From positions 942 through 8,236 of the forward strand of contig PLEQ01000191.1 in the NCBI GenBank assembly GCA_003136475.1: DNA of 7,295 nucleotides. The letters are read 5' to 3'. A program made the position numbers and the translations under genes. Position 1 is the first letter of the stretch. Each line of letters begins with the position of its first letter. Source of the DNA: Deltaproteobacteria bacterium. Its GTDB lineage: Bacteria; Bdellovibrionota_B; Oligoflexia; Oligoflexales; Bog-1112. A model generated the notes under the pieces. That model searched no databases. It was given only the letters and a program-made list of their open reading frames with translations, and was not told the origin of the DNA. This document shows, one piece after another, positions 1-7,187 of the stretch.

Positions 1-1083
1 GAACAGATGCTGCATACGAATTTGAGTGCTAAGGATCGCCTTTTTTTCTTTAGCACTTGCGGATGGATGATGTGGAATTGGATGGTGTCCGGCCTTGCGT
101 GTGGCGCGAGCTTGGTTTGCTTTGATGGCTCGCCTCGCCATTCCAAACTGGGTCTTTGGCGCCATGTTGAGGAGCACGCAGTCAGTGTTTTTGGTACGAG
201 CCCCAAGTTTATCTCGATGAGTATGAATGAGGGATGGTTTCCAAAGGAGGCCTTGAGCCTCACGCATCTGCGGTGTGTACTGGCAACGGGCTCGCCTCTC
301 TTACCGGAACATTTTCATTGGGTTTTAGAGCGTGTCAAAAAAATCCAGGTCGCTTCGATTTCTGGGGGAACGGATATCGTCTCGTGTTTCATGTTGGGCA
401 CGGCCTTACTGCCTTTATATGCCGGTGAAATCCAAAGTGCGGGTCTCGGGATGGCGATCGAAGCTTACGACGATAAAGGAAAGTCTGTGCGCCATGCTAA
501 GGGAGAACTCGTTTGTACCAAACCCTTTGTTGCCATGCCGCTCTATTTTTTGAATGATCCCGATGGTGAACTCTATTACCAATCGTACTTTGCCCATTAT
601 CGAGGTGAGACAGAAGTTTGGCGGCATGGTGATTATATTTCGCTCGAAGAGCATGGAGGGATTATTGTCTACGGTCGGAGCGACGCCACCTTAAATCCCG
701 GTGGTGTGCGCATCGGGACCGCTGAGTTGTATCGCTGTGTTGAACAAGTCTCCGGAATCGAGGACTCGGTGGCGATCGGTTACGAGTTTGAGCCCGGAGA
801 TCCCTCGATCCTTTTGTTTGTGAAACTTAAGCCCACTGTGGCTTGGGATGAAAATTTAGCTTCCGACGTCAAACGCGCGATTCGTAAACACTTGAGTCCT
901 CGCCATACGCCGCAGCGGATCTTTGCGGTGCGTGATATCCCCTATACACGGAATGTTAAAAAAGTCGAACTTGCTGTCAGTCAAGCTGTGAAAGGTGAAC
1001 CTATTCCCAACCTCAGCGCCTTAGCCAATCCAACGTGTCTCGATGAGTATGTGGCAATTGGCAAAAGCCTAAGAATGACGTGA
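1..1083 (+). CDS. aacS: Acetoacetyl-CoA synthetase, C-terminal part (5' end outside window)
   Basis: ATP-dependent ligase of the ANL (acyl-adenylate-forming) superfamily; the family activates acetoacetate to acetoacetyl-CoA in the cytoplasm, feeding ketone-body, leucine or polyhydroxybutyrate carbon into central metabolism. The open frame runs through position 1 (Glu-Gln before the first ATG at 7), so that ATG is internal. About 360 residues remain of a usual ~650. Visible family landmarks: CGWMMWNWMVSG near the left edge, SGGTDIVSCF at about 358-387, the HGD segment followed by GRSDATLNPGGVRIG from 673, and the C-terminal segment PYTRNVKKVELAV, whose first lysine (codon 958-960) aligns with the adenylation lysine. 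The NPxxLDEY ending near the stop is also typical of acetoacetyl-CoA synthetases and argues against ordinary acetyl-CoA synthetase. It converges on the thioredoxin-domain gene with 51 bp between stops. The usual SGK or NGK before the lysine is NVK here, a modest variation. The family call is firm; substrate is inferred from similarity. Confidence 0.93.
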   Translation, partial: EQMLHTNLSAKDRLFFFSTCGWMMWNWMVSGLACGASLVCFDGSPRHSKLGLWRHVEEHAVSVFGTSPKFISMSMNEGWFPKEALSLTHLRCVLATGSPLLPEHFHWVLERVKKIQVASISGGTDIVSCFMLGTALLPLYAGEIQSAGLGMAIEAYDDKGKSVRHAKGELVCTKPFVAMPLYFLNDPDGELYYQSYFAHYRGETEVWRHGDYISLEEHGGIIVYGRSDATLNPGGVRIGTAELYRCVEQVSGIEDSVAIGYEFEPGDPSILLFVKLKPTVAWDENLASDVKRAIRKHLSPRHTPQRIFAVRDIPYTRNVKKVELAVSQAVKGEPIPNLSALANPTCLDEYVAIGKSLRMT

Positions 1084-1134
1084 AGGTGCAAAGAACTCGG
1101 TTCGGAAGATGATCGGAGTCCAGGTCGATTGCCG

Positions 1135-2718
1135 TCAGCTATTCGCTGCTGCCTTTTTTTGAACGGCAAAAAATTTTGCACAGGATTTGTGGGTTGCATC
1201 CGGACTGCGTGCACAACGCTGTTGATAAAATGTGAGGGTATCAGAGATGAGCTTCGTAGTGTTGAGCTTAGCAAGGGCTGCTTTCACTTCTTTTGCGGGG
1301 CGAGCATTGCGGCCAACAAAGCCATCGCTGAGCGAAAAGGCAAAGTCGAAGTACTCACGTAGCAGCTTATTCACCTTGAAGGTCTGATGCGGTGCCAGCT
1401 TAAGATTGAGCAGCAGATCGCTGCAGATCCATTGCAAGCGTGTCGCATTACCGCGCGCGGACTCTTTGGCCAGACGCGACCACGTGAGAGCCTCTTTGGC
1501 GCGACCCGCTTTTTCTTCCAGATGGGCAAGGGAACTTTGATAGTACCAAGGTGTATCGTTGCTTTGTAATTCTTTGACCAAGAGCTGCCGAGCCGCTTCG
1601 AATTCGCCACTTTCCAGGAGCAGATAAGCGGCACCAGAAATCACGCTGTGACGCTCGTAGGGTGTCTTCGCGTTTTGATCGGCAATTTTTACAGCCTCTA
1701 CGACCGCCTCTTTCAAAGTTGGGGAAAAATTGTTTTTGACCCCATTCTTGCTAAAGAGTCGGGTAATGACCAAGTTGGGAGAAAGGGCCCAGAGTTTGAG
1801 TTCATTGGAGGTTTTTTGGCGCGTGCGAATGAATTCGGCAGAACGAATCCATCGTAAGCAGAGTTGTGCAAACTCAGTATCGCTGCTGTGGCGTTTGGCC
1901 CATTTCAAATAGCTTTCGACATTGTAGAGAAGCTGCTCGCGACTCGCCCAAATTGTGGACTGTTGAGAGAGCATGAAAGACAGATACCCGACCGCACGTT
2001 TGTCCACCCGTTCCCAAAGTTTTTGAGCTTGGGGAAGCGTCGACCGTGTCTCGGCACTGGCACCATCGATCAGACCGGCCATAAGCAGGGCGCGTTCCGC
2101 AGCGTAGTTTAAGGGAATTTTTGAGAGCAATTTTTCGCGAGCGAGTAGCATTTGGACCTGTTCCGCATCATCGGCGTCGTCCGCTGACCACTCGCTATAC
2201 GCGAGTAAGTGCCAGACCGACCTTGGCACCGACTGCTGAGTTAAGGCCCTTTCTAAGGCGTCCTTAAAAGTCCCTTGCGCCGCAAGGGCGGCTTGCAGCG
2301 TCTGTTTAAATTCGTCCCAGTTTACCGACCTTGCAATACGCAAAAACTCCTTGCCTTCAGAGGAGAGAAGAAGAATGGTGGGATACCCTGAGGCATGCAG
2401 TTTTTCGCCCCAGCTTTGCGCCTCCTCTTTATCTCCATCAAGAAAGACGCGGATGAGCGGGGCCGTAAGTGCTGCAAAATCTGGGTGGCTAAAGATCTGC
2501 GCTTTGAGCTCATTACAAGGAGGGCACCAAACCGCTCCCCAGTAGAGCAAAATAGGCTTCTTCTCTGTTTTAGCGAGGCTAAGGGCTTCTTGCATAGACC
2601 CCGTGAACCAGAGCTTTTGGAAATCTTGCGGATTCGCAAAAATTGGCCGGGCAAAGAGCGTGCTCAAGCTTAGGAAGACCGTGAGCACACACCCAAAGGA
2701 ACGAAATATTCGATGCAT
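1135..2718 (-). CDS. Exported thioredoxin-domain protein with TPR-like helical C-terminus
   Basis: Predicted periplasmic or membrane-facing thiol-disulfide protein of 527 residues. Residues 1-28 form a signal peptide: Arg at 3 and 6, a hydrophobic stretch around 9-22, and likely cleavage after Ala28 (or Ala23). Residues ~36-145 are a thioredoxin fold with WCPPC at 64-68 as the redox-active pair and GYPT at 111-114 giving the cis-proline (Pro113). The CPPC site and the N-terminal layout recall thioredoxin_7/DsbD-C-like domains. The remaining ~380 residues are helix-rich. Two TPR-like helical pairs are readable at about 355-420 (LLLESGEFEAARQLL, then EEKAGRAKEALTWS). Two more cysteines lie near the end (Cys502 and Cys513) and could form a disulfide or be a substrate of the CPPC site. 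The start ATG has AGAGG 5 nt upstream. It is transcribed divergently from folB. The specific partner or pathway cannot be read from the sequence; thioredoxin fold and export are well supported, function is not. Confidence 0.88.
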   Translation of the reverse strand: MHRIFRSFGCVLTVFLSLSTLFARPIFANPQDFQKLWFTGSMQEALSLAKTEKKPILLYWGAVWCPPCNELKAQIFSHPDFAALTAPLIRVFLDGDKEEAQSWGEKLHASGYPTILLLSSEGKEFLRIARSVNWDEFKQTLQAALAAQGTFKDALERALTQQSVPRSVWHLLAYSEWSADDADDAEQVQMLLAREKLLSKIPLNYAAERALLMAGLIDGASAETRSTLPQAQKLWERVDKRAVGYLSFMLSQQSTIWASREQLLYNVESYLKWAKRHSSDTEFAQLCLRWIRSAEFIRTRQKTSNELKLWALSPNLVITRLFSKNGVKNNFSPTLKEAVVEAVKIADQNAKTPYERHSVISGAAYLLLESGEFEAARQLLVKELQSNDTPWYYQSSLAHLEEKAGRAKEALTWSRLAKESARGNATRLQWICSDLLLNLKLAPHQTFKVNKLLREYFDFAFSLSDGFVGRNARPAKEVKAALAKLNTTKLISDTLTFYQQRCARSPDATHKSCAKFFAVQKKAAANS

Positions 2719-2782
2719 AGCCGCCTCTGTACAAGCTGGTGGAACGTCTCAAAATGATAAAGCTAAACGGAAGAGAAAGAAA
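2719..2782. promoter_or_regulatory. Divergent intergenic region between the thioredoxin-domain gene and folB
   Basis: These 64 bp separate two divergent start codons, so promoters for both directions should lie here or reach into the neighbouring coding ends. On the minus strand TATCAT (complement of 2754-2759) matches a -10 hexamer at five of six bases and would give a leader of roughly 30 nt ahead of the AGAGG site, but no good -35 sits 16-18 bp upstream. On the plus strand I see no convincing sigma-70 pair; GGAAC at 2742-2746 resembles an ECF-type -35 but has no matching -10. A regulatory role follows from gene geometry; exact promoter positions are unproven. Confidence 0.35.
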
Positions 2783-3151
2783 ATGAGAATTAACATCGCG
2801 AGATATCCTGTATTCATGAAGCTTGGTTATTTTCATGGCGAGCGCGTGCGTGGTCAGGAAGTTCTCGTATCGCTCAGTGTCGACCTTGTGCACGACCCTG
2901 CAGGAATCGATGACATTCTTGAGAAAACAGCTGACTATGGCAAGATACTCGCGGTCCTGGATCAGACTTTGCAGGATCAGGAGATGAACTTGATTGAAAC
3001 TGCCGTTGAAAGAGCCGGCAAGGCTTTGCTGCAGCACTTTCGCAATATCGTTGCCGTTGAGCTTAGCGTCGAAAAACCCCAAATCCCTAACGGCCTAGGG
3101 CGAGGGGCGCAAGTCAGTGTTTCTGAAATCTTTCATAGGGAGAAAGCCTAA
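2783..3151 (+). CDS. folB: Dihydroneopterin aldolase (FolB)
   Basis: Cytoplasmic folate-biosynthesis enzyme that cleaves 7,8-dihydroneopterin to 6-hydroxymethyl-7,8-dihydropterin and glycolaldehyde. The 122-residue product has the normal single-domain FolB length. All four residues known to matter in the S. aureus enzyme have counterparts: Glu20 in FHGERVRGQ, Tyr52 in TADYGKI, Glu72 in NLIETAVER, and Lys98 in EKPQIPN, each offset by two from the S. aureus numbers 22, 54, 74 and 100. The open frame extends upstream to an ATG at 2603, but that part overlaps the divergent gene and does not look like FolB. The ATG at 2783 gives the family length and has GGAAG 9 nt upstream, so it is chosen. The stop overlaps the pdxA start by one base (TAATG). 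First gene of the three-gene cluster. Related tunnelling-fold enzymes such as FolX are possible alternatives but fit less well. Confidence 0.9.
   Translation: MRINIARYPVFMKLGYFHGERVRGQEVLVSLSVDLVHDPAGIDDILEKTADYGKILAVLDQTLQDQEMNLIETAVERAGKALLQHFRNIVAVELSVEKPQIPNGLGRGAQVSVSEIFHREKA
3137..3142 (+). promoter_or_regulatory. Ribosome binding site of pdxA inside the folB 3' end
   Basis: AGGGAG lies 8 nt before the pdxA ATG, within the last folB codons. It supports the ATG at 3151 and the coupled TAATG junction, in which a ribosome finishing folB is already at the pdxA start. Confidence 0.7.
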
Positions 3152-4119
3152 TGGATGCCACCCTCGTCGTCAGCTTAGGGGATCCGTTCAGCGTCAACAT
3201 CGAGTTGCTTGCGAAACAGTTTACGGATCTTTCACCCAACACCGTATTGGTGGGCAGCTTTTTTCACTGGGAGGATCAAGTTCAGTCCTTGAACTTTAAA
3301 TTGCCGAAGCTTCGTAAAATAACCCATTGGGAAGAATGGACACCCGGTCAACAGCATTTCCTCGACATCGGAGGGCAGCAGCTGCGTGCCTCAGCGTTGT
3401 CTTCTAGCGAGCGTGGTTCTATAGCCGTAAAGGCTTTGCACAAACTTGCGGAGCTTGCAGCCTTAGCAGACAGTACGAAAAAAATAGCCATTCTCACCTG
3501 TCCGATCGACAAACATGCCTGCTCCGAAGCGGGTTTTCGCTATCCGGGACACACGGAGTTTTTTAGCGAGCTCAGTCACTGTAAAACCCTCATGCTCCTG
3601 GCCGGCCCCCGACTGAAAGTCGGTTTGGTGACGAACCACTTAGCCCTCGCTGATGTAAGTGCGGCTCTCACCCAGCAAGGGATTCTGGAGAAACTGGCTA
3701 TTTTATACCGCTCGCTAATAGAGATCTTTGGCATCGCCTCACCTAAAATTGCCGTCTGTGGTTTGAATCCACACTGCAGTGACGGCGGACTCTTTGGCAA
3801 TGAAGAAGCCTGTGTGATTGCCCCCGCTCTTGCGCTCTTCGGCAAAAATGTCGTAGGCCCCCTTGCCGCAGATACCGTGTTTTATCAAGCCTTCCAGGGT
3901 AAGTTCGACGCGGTTCTCGCAATGTATCACGACCAAGGTTTGGGCCCTCTCAAAACGGTGCACTTCGATGAAGCCGTCAACATCAGTTGCGGACTGCCTT
4001 ATCTGCGTGTTTCTCCCGACCACGGTCCGGCCAAAGATCTTTTTCTTCAAAATAAAGCTTCGACCCGTAGCCTGGCGCAAGCCCTGCAATTAGCCCACAA
4101 GTATCTGGGAGTCCTATGA
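3151..4119 (+). CDS. pdxA: 4-hydroxythreonine-4-phosphate dehydrogenase (PdxA)
   Basis: NAD-dependent enzyme of the DXP-dependent pyridoxal 5'-phosphate route; it oxidises 4-phosphohydroxy-L-threonine, and the product is condensed by PdxJ. The 322-residue length is close to the E. coli enzyme (329). The three metal-binding histidines of E. coli PdxA (166, 211, 266) have clear counterparts: His163 in TNHLAL, His208 in GLNPHCSDGG, and His260 in AMYHDQGLGPLK. Also conserved are GHTEFF at 133-138, the lysine of TCPIDK (Lys121), GPLAADT at 236-242, and GLPYLRVSPDHG near the C-terminus. The N-terminal family motif GDPxGIGPE is altered: GDP is kept at 10-12 but the rest reads FSVNIE. Start overlaps the folB stop by one base; stop overlaps the next ATG as ATGA. 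PdxA paralogues acting on other hydroxy-acid phosphates exist (PdxA2/DenD group), so the exact substrate is inferred. No pdxJ is visible in this window. Confidence 0.92.
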   Translation: MDATLVVSLGDPFSVNIELLAKQFTDLSPNTVLVGSFFHWEDQVQSLNFKLPKLRKITHWEEWTPGQQHFLDIGGQQLRASALSSSERGSIAVKALHKLAELAALADSTKKIAILTCPIDKHACSEAGFRYPGHTEFFSELSHCKTLMLLAGPRLKVGLVTNHLALADVSAALTQQGILEKLAILYRSLIEIFGIASPKIAVCGLNPHCSDGGLFGNEEACVIAPALALFGKNVVGPLAADTVFYQAFQGKFDAVLAMYHDQGLGPLKTVHFDEAVNISCGLPYLRVSPDHGPAKDLFLQNKASTRSLAQALQLAHKYLGVL

Positions 4120-6632
4120 GCGGAGATCGACAAAATATCGTCATCAAAGGTGCTTCCGAGCATAACTTAAAAAATATCGACCTCGTGATCCCCCGGCAAA
4201 AAATCACCGTCGTCACCGGCGTAAGCGGTTCCGGAAAAAGCTCTTTGGTCTTCGATACCATTCTTGCGGAAGCGCAACGTCGCTTCTTCCACACGCTTTC
4301 CTATTACACTCGCCAATTTTTAGACATGTCGACACGCCCGAAATTTCATGTTTTGAAAGGCTTGTCGCCAGCGATCGCACTCGCCCAGATGGAAACCCAA
4401 GCCTCTCCGCGCGCGACAGTCGGAACCTTTTCCGATATTGCGGAATTGCTGGGTGTCCTCTTTGCCCGTTTTGGCAAGCAACACTGTCCGCGTCATGGAC
4501 ACCCGACAGAAGCTTTGACCGAGAACGAAATTTTGCGTTTGGTCGAGGAAAAATTCGCCGGTCAACTGCTTGCGGTCTGTGCCCCGATCGTCGAACAAAA
4601 GAAGGGACATTTTCGGGCGCGTCTCAATGCGCTTGCCGAAAAAGGCTATTTAAAAATATTTGCCGATGGGCGTGTTCTCCCTCTGACCCCCGTGCCGGAT
4701 TTGGAACGGGAAGAAAAACATACCCTGAAACTCATCGTCGATTATGTGCGTGTACAGGACTCTCAACGAAGCCGACTTCTGCGCAGCTTGAAGCTTGCTT
4801 TCGCTGAGAGCGACGGCTTTGTCGAGTGTTTTGCAAGCTTAAAAGATGGACAAATCGATGAGAAAAGTCAGGCCCTTTTTTCAGCACGCGGTGGTTGCCC
4901 CGACTGTGGATTTAGCTGGCCAGCCTTGGACTCCCGGTATTTTGCCGTCAACTCCTTGGGGCGCTGTCCCGAGTGTAACGCTTTAGGCACGCTGTCTGAA
5001 AATGAGGACGACACCCAAGAGGAATCTGTCCTGGAGACACTCAGCAAAGCCATTTGTTCCGCCTGTTCAGGCACAGGCTTTGCCGCTCGCCTGGCTGCGA
5101 TCACTCTCAACGGCTCTACCATTCAAACCCTAAACCTCTTGCCCCTCCGGGAACTCTGGCGTTTTCTAAACACACTGCAGACGCATCCGCTTGCGCAGAA
5201 TCTGGCTTTTAAACGTGTGCTCGATGAAGTCACGCAGATTGCCGAACGCAACCATAAGACAGGTCTGGGCTATTTGCACCTAGCGCGTCGCGTGCGCTCG
5301 CTTTCCGGAGGTGAGATCGGACGCCTTAAACTTGCTGGAATTCTCTCCGAGACCTTGCGTGGCGTTCTCTATATTTTAGACGAGCCAAGCCAAGGCTTGC
5401 ATCCGCTCGAGATCAACGAGCTCTTGATGAACTTGACGCGTTTGAAAGAACTCGGCAACACCATCATCGTCGTCGATCATGACGAATTTATCATTCGTAA
5501 TGCCGACTGGGTCGTCGATCTCGGTCCGGGCGGTGGCGCCCAAGGCGGCGAAGTCGTTGCAGCCTTTGCCCCCGAAGATGCGCATCGCTATAAACTGCAG
5601 TCTTTGACCGCAGCGAATTTACAGAACAAACTCGCGTTCCCACAAACCGCAGCGATGCCAGCGCCCGAGCGTGTATTCATCAAGATTACGCATGCGCACA
5701 TTCACAATCTTCGAATCCCCAATGTTAGCTTTTTACGAGCAGCCTTTAATGTGGTTTGCGGCGTTTCCGGCGCCGGGAAAACCAGTTTGGTGCTGCATAC
5801 GGTTTATCCACAATTGCTCGCTAACATAGAATCGCAACGTCAGCAAAAAGTTCGCCGTAGCGAACTAGCCAGTATCCATCTCATAGACCGTAAATCTTTG
5901 GCCAAGAGTACTGTGAGCATGCCCATAACGTACCTCGATGCTTTTACGGGAGTCCGTCAGATTTTTGCCCAGTGCCCCGAAGCTCAAATTCGTGGCCTCA
6001 GCCTTCGCTCACTCTCACTCCATGCCGAAGGCGGACGCTGTGAGCATTGTGGGGGGAAGGGGGAAATTCTTTTGGTCATGAAATTTTTGCCGGACGCCCG
6101 TGTGCGTTGCGAATACTGTCGTGGCAAACGTTACAAGCAGGAAGTGCTCGACGTGCTGTATCGAGGTTACTCCATTGCCGATATTTTGGATTTAACGATT
6201 GCAGAAGCGTGTGAGGTCTTTAAATTCCACAAGCAAATTTTAAAAAAACTGCAACCCGCCTTCGACCTTGGCTTGGGCTATCTCAAACTTGGACAGCCTA
6301 CCTTATCGCTCTCCGGTGGGGAAAACCAGCGTCTCAAACTCGCTCCATTTATGAGTGGCACCAACGTGGCGAACACGGTATTTTTGCTGGACGAACCGAC
6401 CCGTGGCCTGCATGTTCAAGATGTCGCTGCCTTGCTCAAAGTCTTACGCGACCTTGTGGTCAGAGGTGCTACGATCATCTGCATTGAACATAGCACCGAT
6501 GTTATCCGTCACGCCGATTGGATTGTCGAATTGGGTCCAGGTGCAGCTGATGAAGGTGGTCAGGTGATTTTTGAAGGTGATCTAGCAGGTCTGCGCGGGG
6601 CGGAAGCTTCCCGTATGCGAGCCTGGATATGA
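4116..6632 (+). CDS. uvrA: UvrA-family excinuclease ATPase, divergent paralogue lacking the insertion domain
   Basis: Tandem ABC-type ATPase of the UvrA family, which in nucleotide excision repair binds damaged DNA and loads UvrB. The product has 838 residues against about 940 for standard UvrA. First half: Walker A GVSGSGKS 35-42, Q-loop Gln91, LSGGE 396-400, Walker B with Asp422-Glu423, switch His455. Second half: Walker A GVSGAGKT 549-556, LSGGE 732-736, Asp759-Glu760, His792. Zinc cysteines: 261/264/284/287, the CSAC pair 314/317, and 642/645/665/668, the last with the same spacing as the E. coli DNA-binding zinc finger. Residues ~124-245 align with the UvrB-binding region (APIVEQKKG, LAEKGYLKI, KHTLKLIVD). 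Only about 25 residues, acidic in part (SENEDDTQEES), join Cys287 to Cys314 where standard UvrA has a ~100-residue insertion domain. The start overlaps the pdxA stop as ATGA, with GGGAG 4 nt upstream; the next in-frame Met is residue 71. Family is certain. Whether it does general repair or a specialised role is open. Confidence 0.93.
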   Translation: MSGDRQNIVIKGASEHNLKNIDLVIPRQKITVVTGVSGSGKSSLVFDTILAEAQRRFFHTLSYYTRQFLDMSTRPKFHVLKGLSPAIALAQMETQASPRATVGTFSDIAELLGVLFARFGKQHCPRHGHPTEALTENEILRLVEEKFAGQLLAVCAPIVEQKKGHFRARLNALAEKGYLKIFADGRVLPLTPVPDLEREEKHTLKLIVDYVRVQDSQRSRLLRSLKLAFAESDGFVECFASLKDGQIDEKSQALFSARGGCPDCGFSWPALDSRYFAVNSLGRCPECNALGTLSENEDDTQEESVLETLSKAICSACSGTGFAARLAAITLNGSTIQTLNLLPLRELWRFLNTLQTHPLAQNLAFKRVLDEVTQIAERNHKTGLGYLHLARRVRSLSGGEIGRLKLAGILSETLRGVLYILDEPSQGLHPLEINELLMNLTRLKELGNTIIVVDHDEFIIRNADWVVDLGPGGGAQGGEVVAAFAPEDAHRYKLQSLTAANLQNKLAFPQTAAMPAPERVFIKITHAHIHNLRIPNVSFLRAAFNVVCGVSGAGKTSLVLHTVYPQLLANIESQRQQKVRRSELASIHLIDRKSLAKSTVSMPITYLDAFTGVRQIFAQCPEAQIRGLSLRSLSLHAEGGRCEHCGGKGEILLVMKFLPDARVRCEYCRGKRYKQEVLDVLYRGYSIADILDLTIAEACEVFKFHKQILKKLQPAFDLGLGYLKLGQPTLSLSGGENQRLKLAPFMSGTNVANTVFLLDEPTRGLHVQDVAALLKVLRDLVVRGATIICIEHSTDVIRHADWIVELGPGAADEGGQVIFEGDLAGLRGAEASRMRAWI

Positions 6633-6645
6633 GAGCGATCCATCA

Positions 6646-7179
6646 TTAATGCCCCATGTACGCCCGAGCCAATTCCACGTAATGGTTTGCAGACCAGATG
6701 ATGTAGTCGATTTCGTCTTTTTTTAATTTACGTTTTACGACGGCCGGTGCGCCGACAATCAGCGACTCACTTGGAAAGCGTTTGCCCGGTGGGACTAAGG
6801 CTCCGGCTGCGACAAAGCAATACTTTTCCAGATGCACGTCATCCAACACAATGGCGCCCATCCCAACGAGGCACAAGTCTGCGATCGTGCAGGCATGCAG
6901 TATCGCATTGTGCCCGACGGTCACGTCTTTGCCAATAATTGTAGGAGAACCACCCGTCGTCACATGGATCACAGAGTTGTCTTGAATGTTGGTGTTATCA
7001 CCGATACGGATAAAGTTGACATCGCCTCGAGCAGCGACATTGAACCAGAGATTGACGTTTTTGCCGAGCACGATATCACCGGTGATACAGGCACCATTGG
7101 CCAGAAACGAACCCTCACCAATTTTTGGCGTTATACCTTTGAACGGCAGTACCGTCGCACGTTCCATTGCGTAGTGCAT
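6646..7179 (-). CDS. Gamma-carbonic-anhydrase-like hexapeptide-repeat protein (YrdA/PaaY type)
   Basis: Cytoplasmic left-handed beta-helix protein, 177 residues, expected to be a trimer with metal bound between subunits. Imperfect hexapeptide repeats run from about residue 15 to 140, followed by a C-terminal helix (SANHYVELARAYM), as in the YrdA/CaiE/PaaY group. The three metal-ligand histidines of gamma carbonic anhydrases are present: His72 in SVIHV, and His90 and His95 in VGHNAILH. So are Arg51 and Asp53 in ARGDV, and Gln66-Asp67 in NIQD. The family's possible activities are carbonic anhydrase or, for PaaY, a CoA-thioester hydrolase; sequence alone does not choose. The loop after His72 is short and lacks an obvious counterpart of the Cam proton-shuttle Glu84, as is usual in this subgroup. 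The start is fixed by a strong AGGAGG 8 nt upstream; the alternative Met5 is too far from it. Its stop faces the UvrA-family stop across 13 bp. Confidence 0.9.
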   Translation of the reverse strand: MHYAMERATVLPFKGITPKIGEGSFLANGACITGDIVLGKNVNLWFNVAARGDVNFIRIGDNTNIQDNSVIHVTTGGSPTIIGKDVTVGHNAILHACTIADLCLVGMGAIVLDDVHLEKYCFVAAGALVPPGKRFPSESLIVGAPAVVKRKLKKDEIDYIIWSANHYVELARAYMGH

Positions 7180-7187
7180 TCCAAAAT

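Noticed and set aside
1129..1169. Inverted repeat TTGCCGT / ACGGCAA enclosing a T7 run, near the converging ends of the first two genes; also a 4-bp CAGC/GCTG stem followed by CTGCCTTTTTTT.
   Set aside because: The 7-bp arms are 27 nt apart with no T-run after them on either strand. The inner stem is only 4 bp and the T-run does not directly follow it. Most of it lies within the 3' coding end of the thioredoxin-domain gene. Too weak to call a terminator.
2716..2750. Minus-strand TTGAGA and TACAGA, 15 bp apart, as a promoter for the thioredoxin-domain gene.
   Set aside because: Transcription would begin at about the start codon and would not include the AGAGG ribosome binding site; the spacing and the -10 match are also poor.
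2603..2782. Possible N-terminal extension of FolB from an upstream ATG at 2603.
   Set aside because: The extension is basic, unlike any FolB, overlaps the divergent gene, and would make the protein 182 residues against the normal ~120. The ATG at 2783 fits better.
2579..3082. Minus-strand open frame of 167 codons overlapping folB and the start of the thioredoxin-domain gene.
   Set aside because: It runs antisense to a clear FolB with all catalytic residues, shows no recognisable domain, and overlaps the signal-peptide end of a well-supported gene. It is a shadow frame.
4116..6632. Repeated ABC-ATPase motifs within the UvrA-family gene as evidence of a recent duplication or gene fusion.
   Set aside because: Two tandem ATPase halves are the ancestral layout of all UvrA proteins, and the halves here are far diverged.
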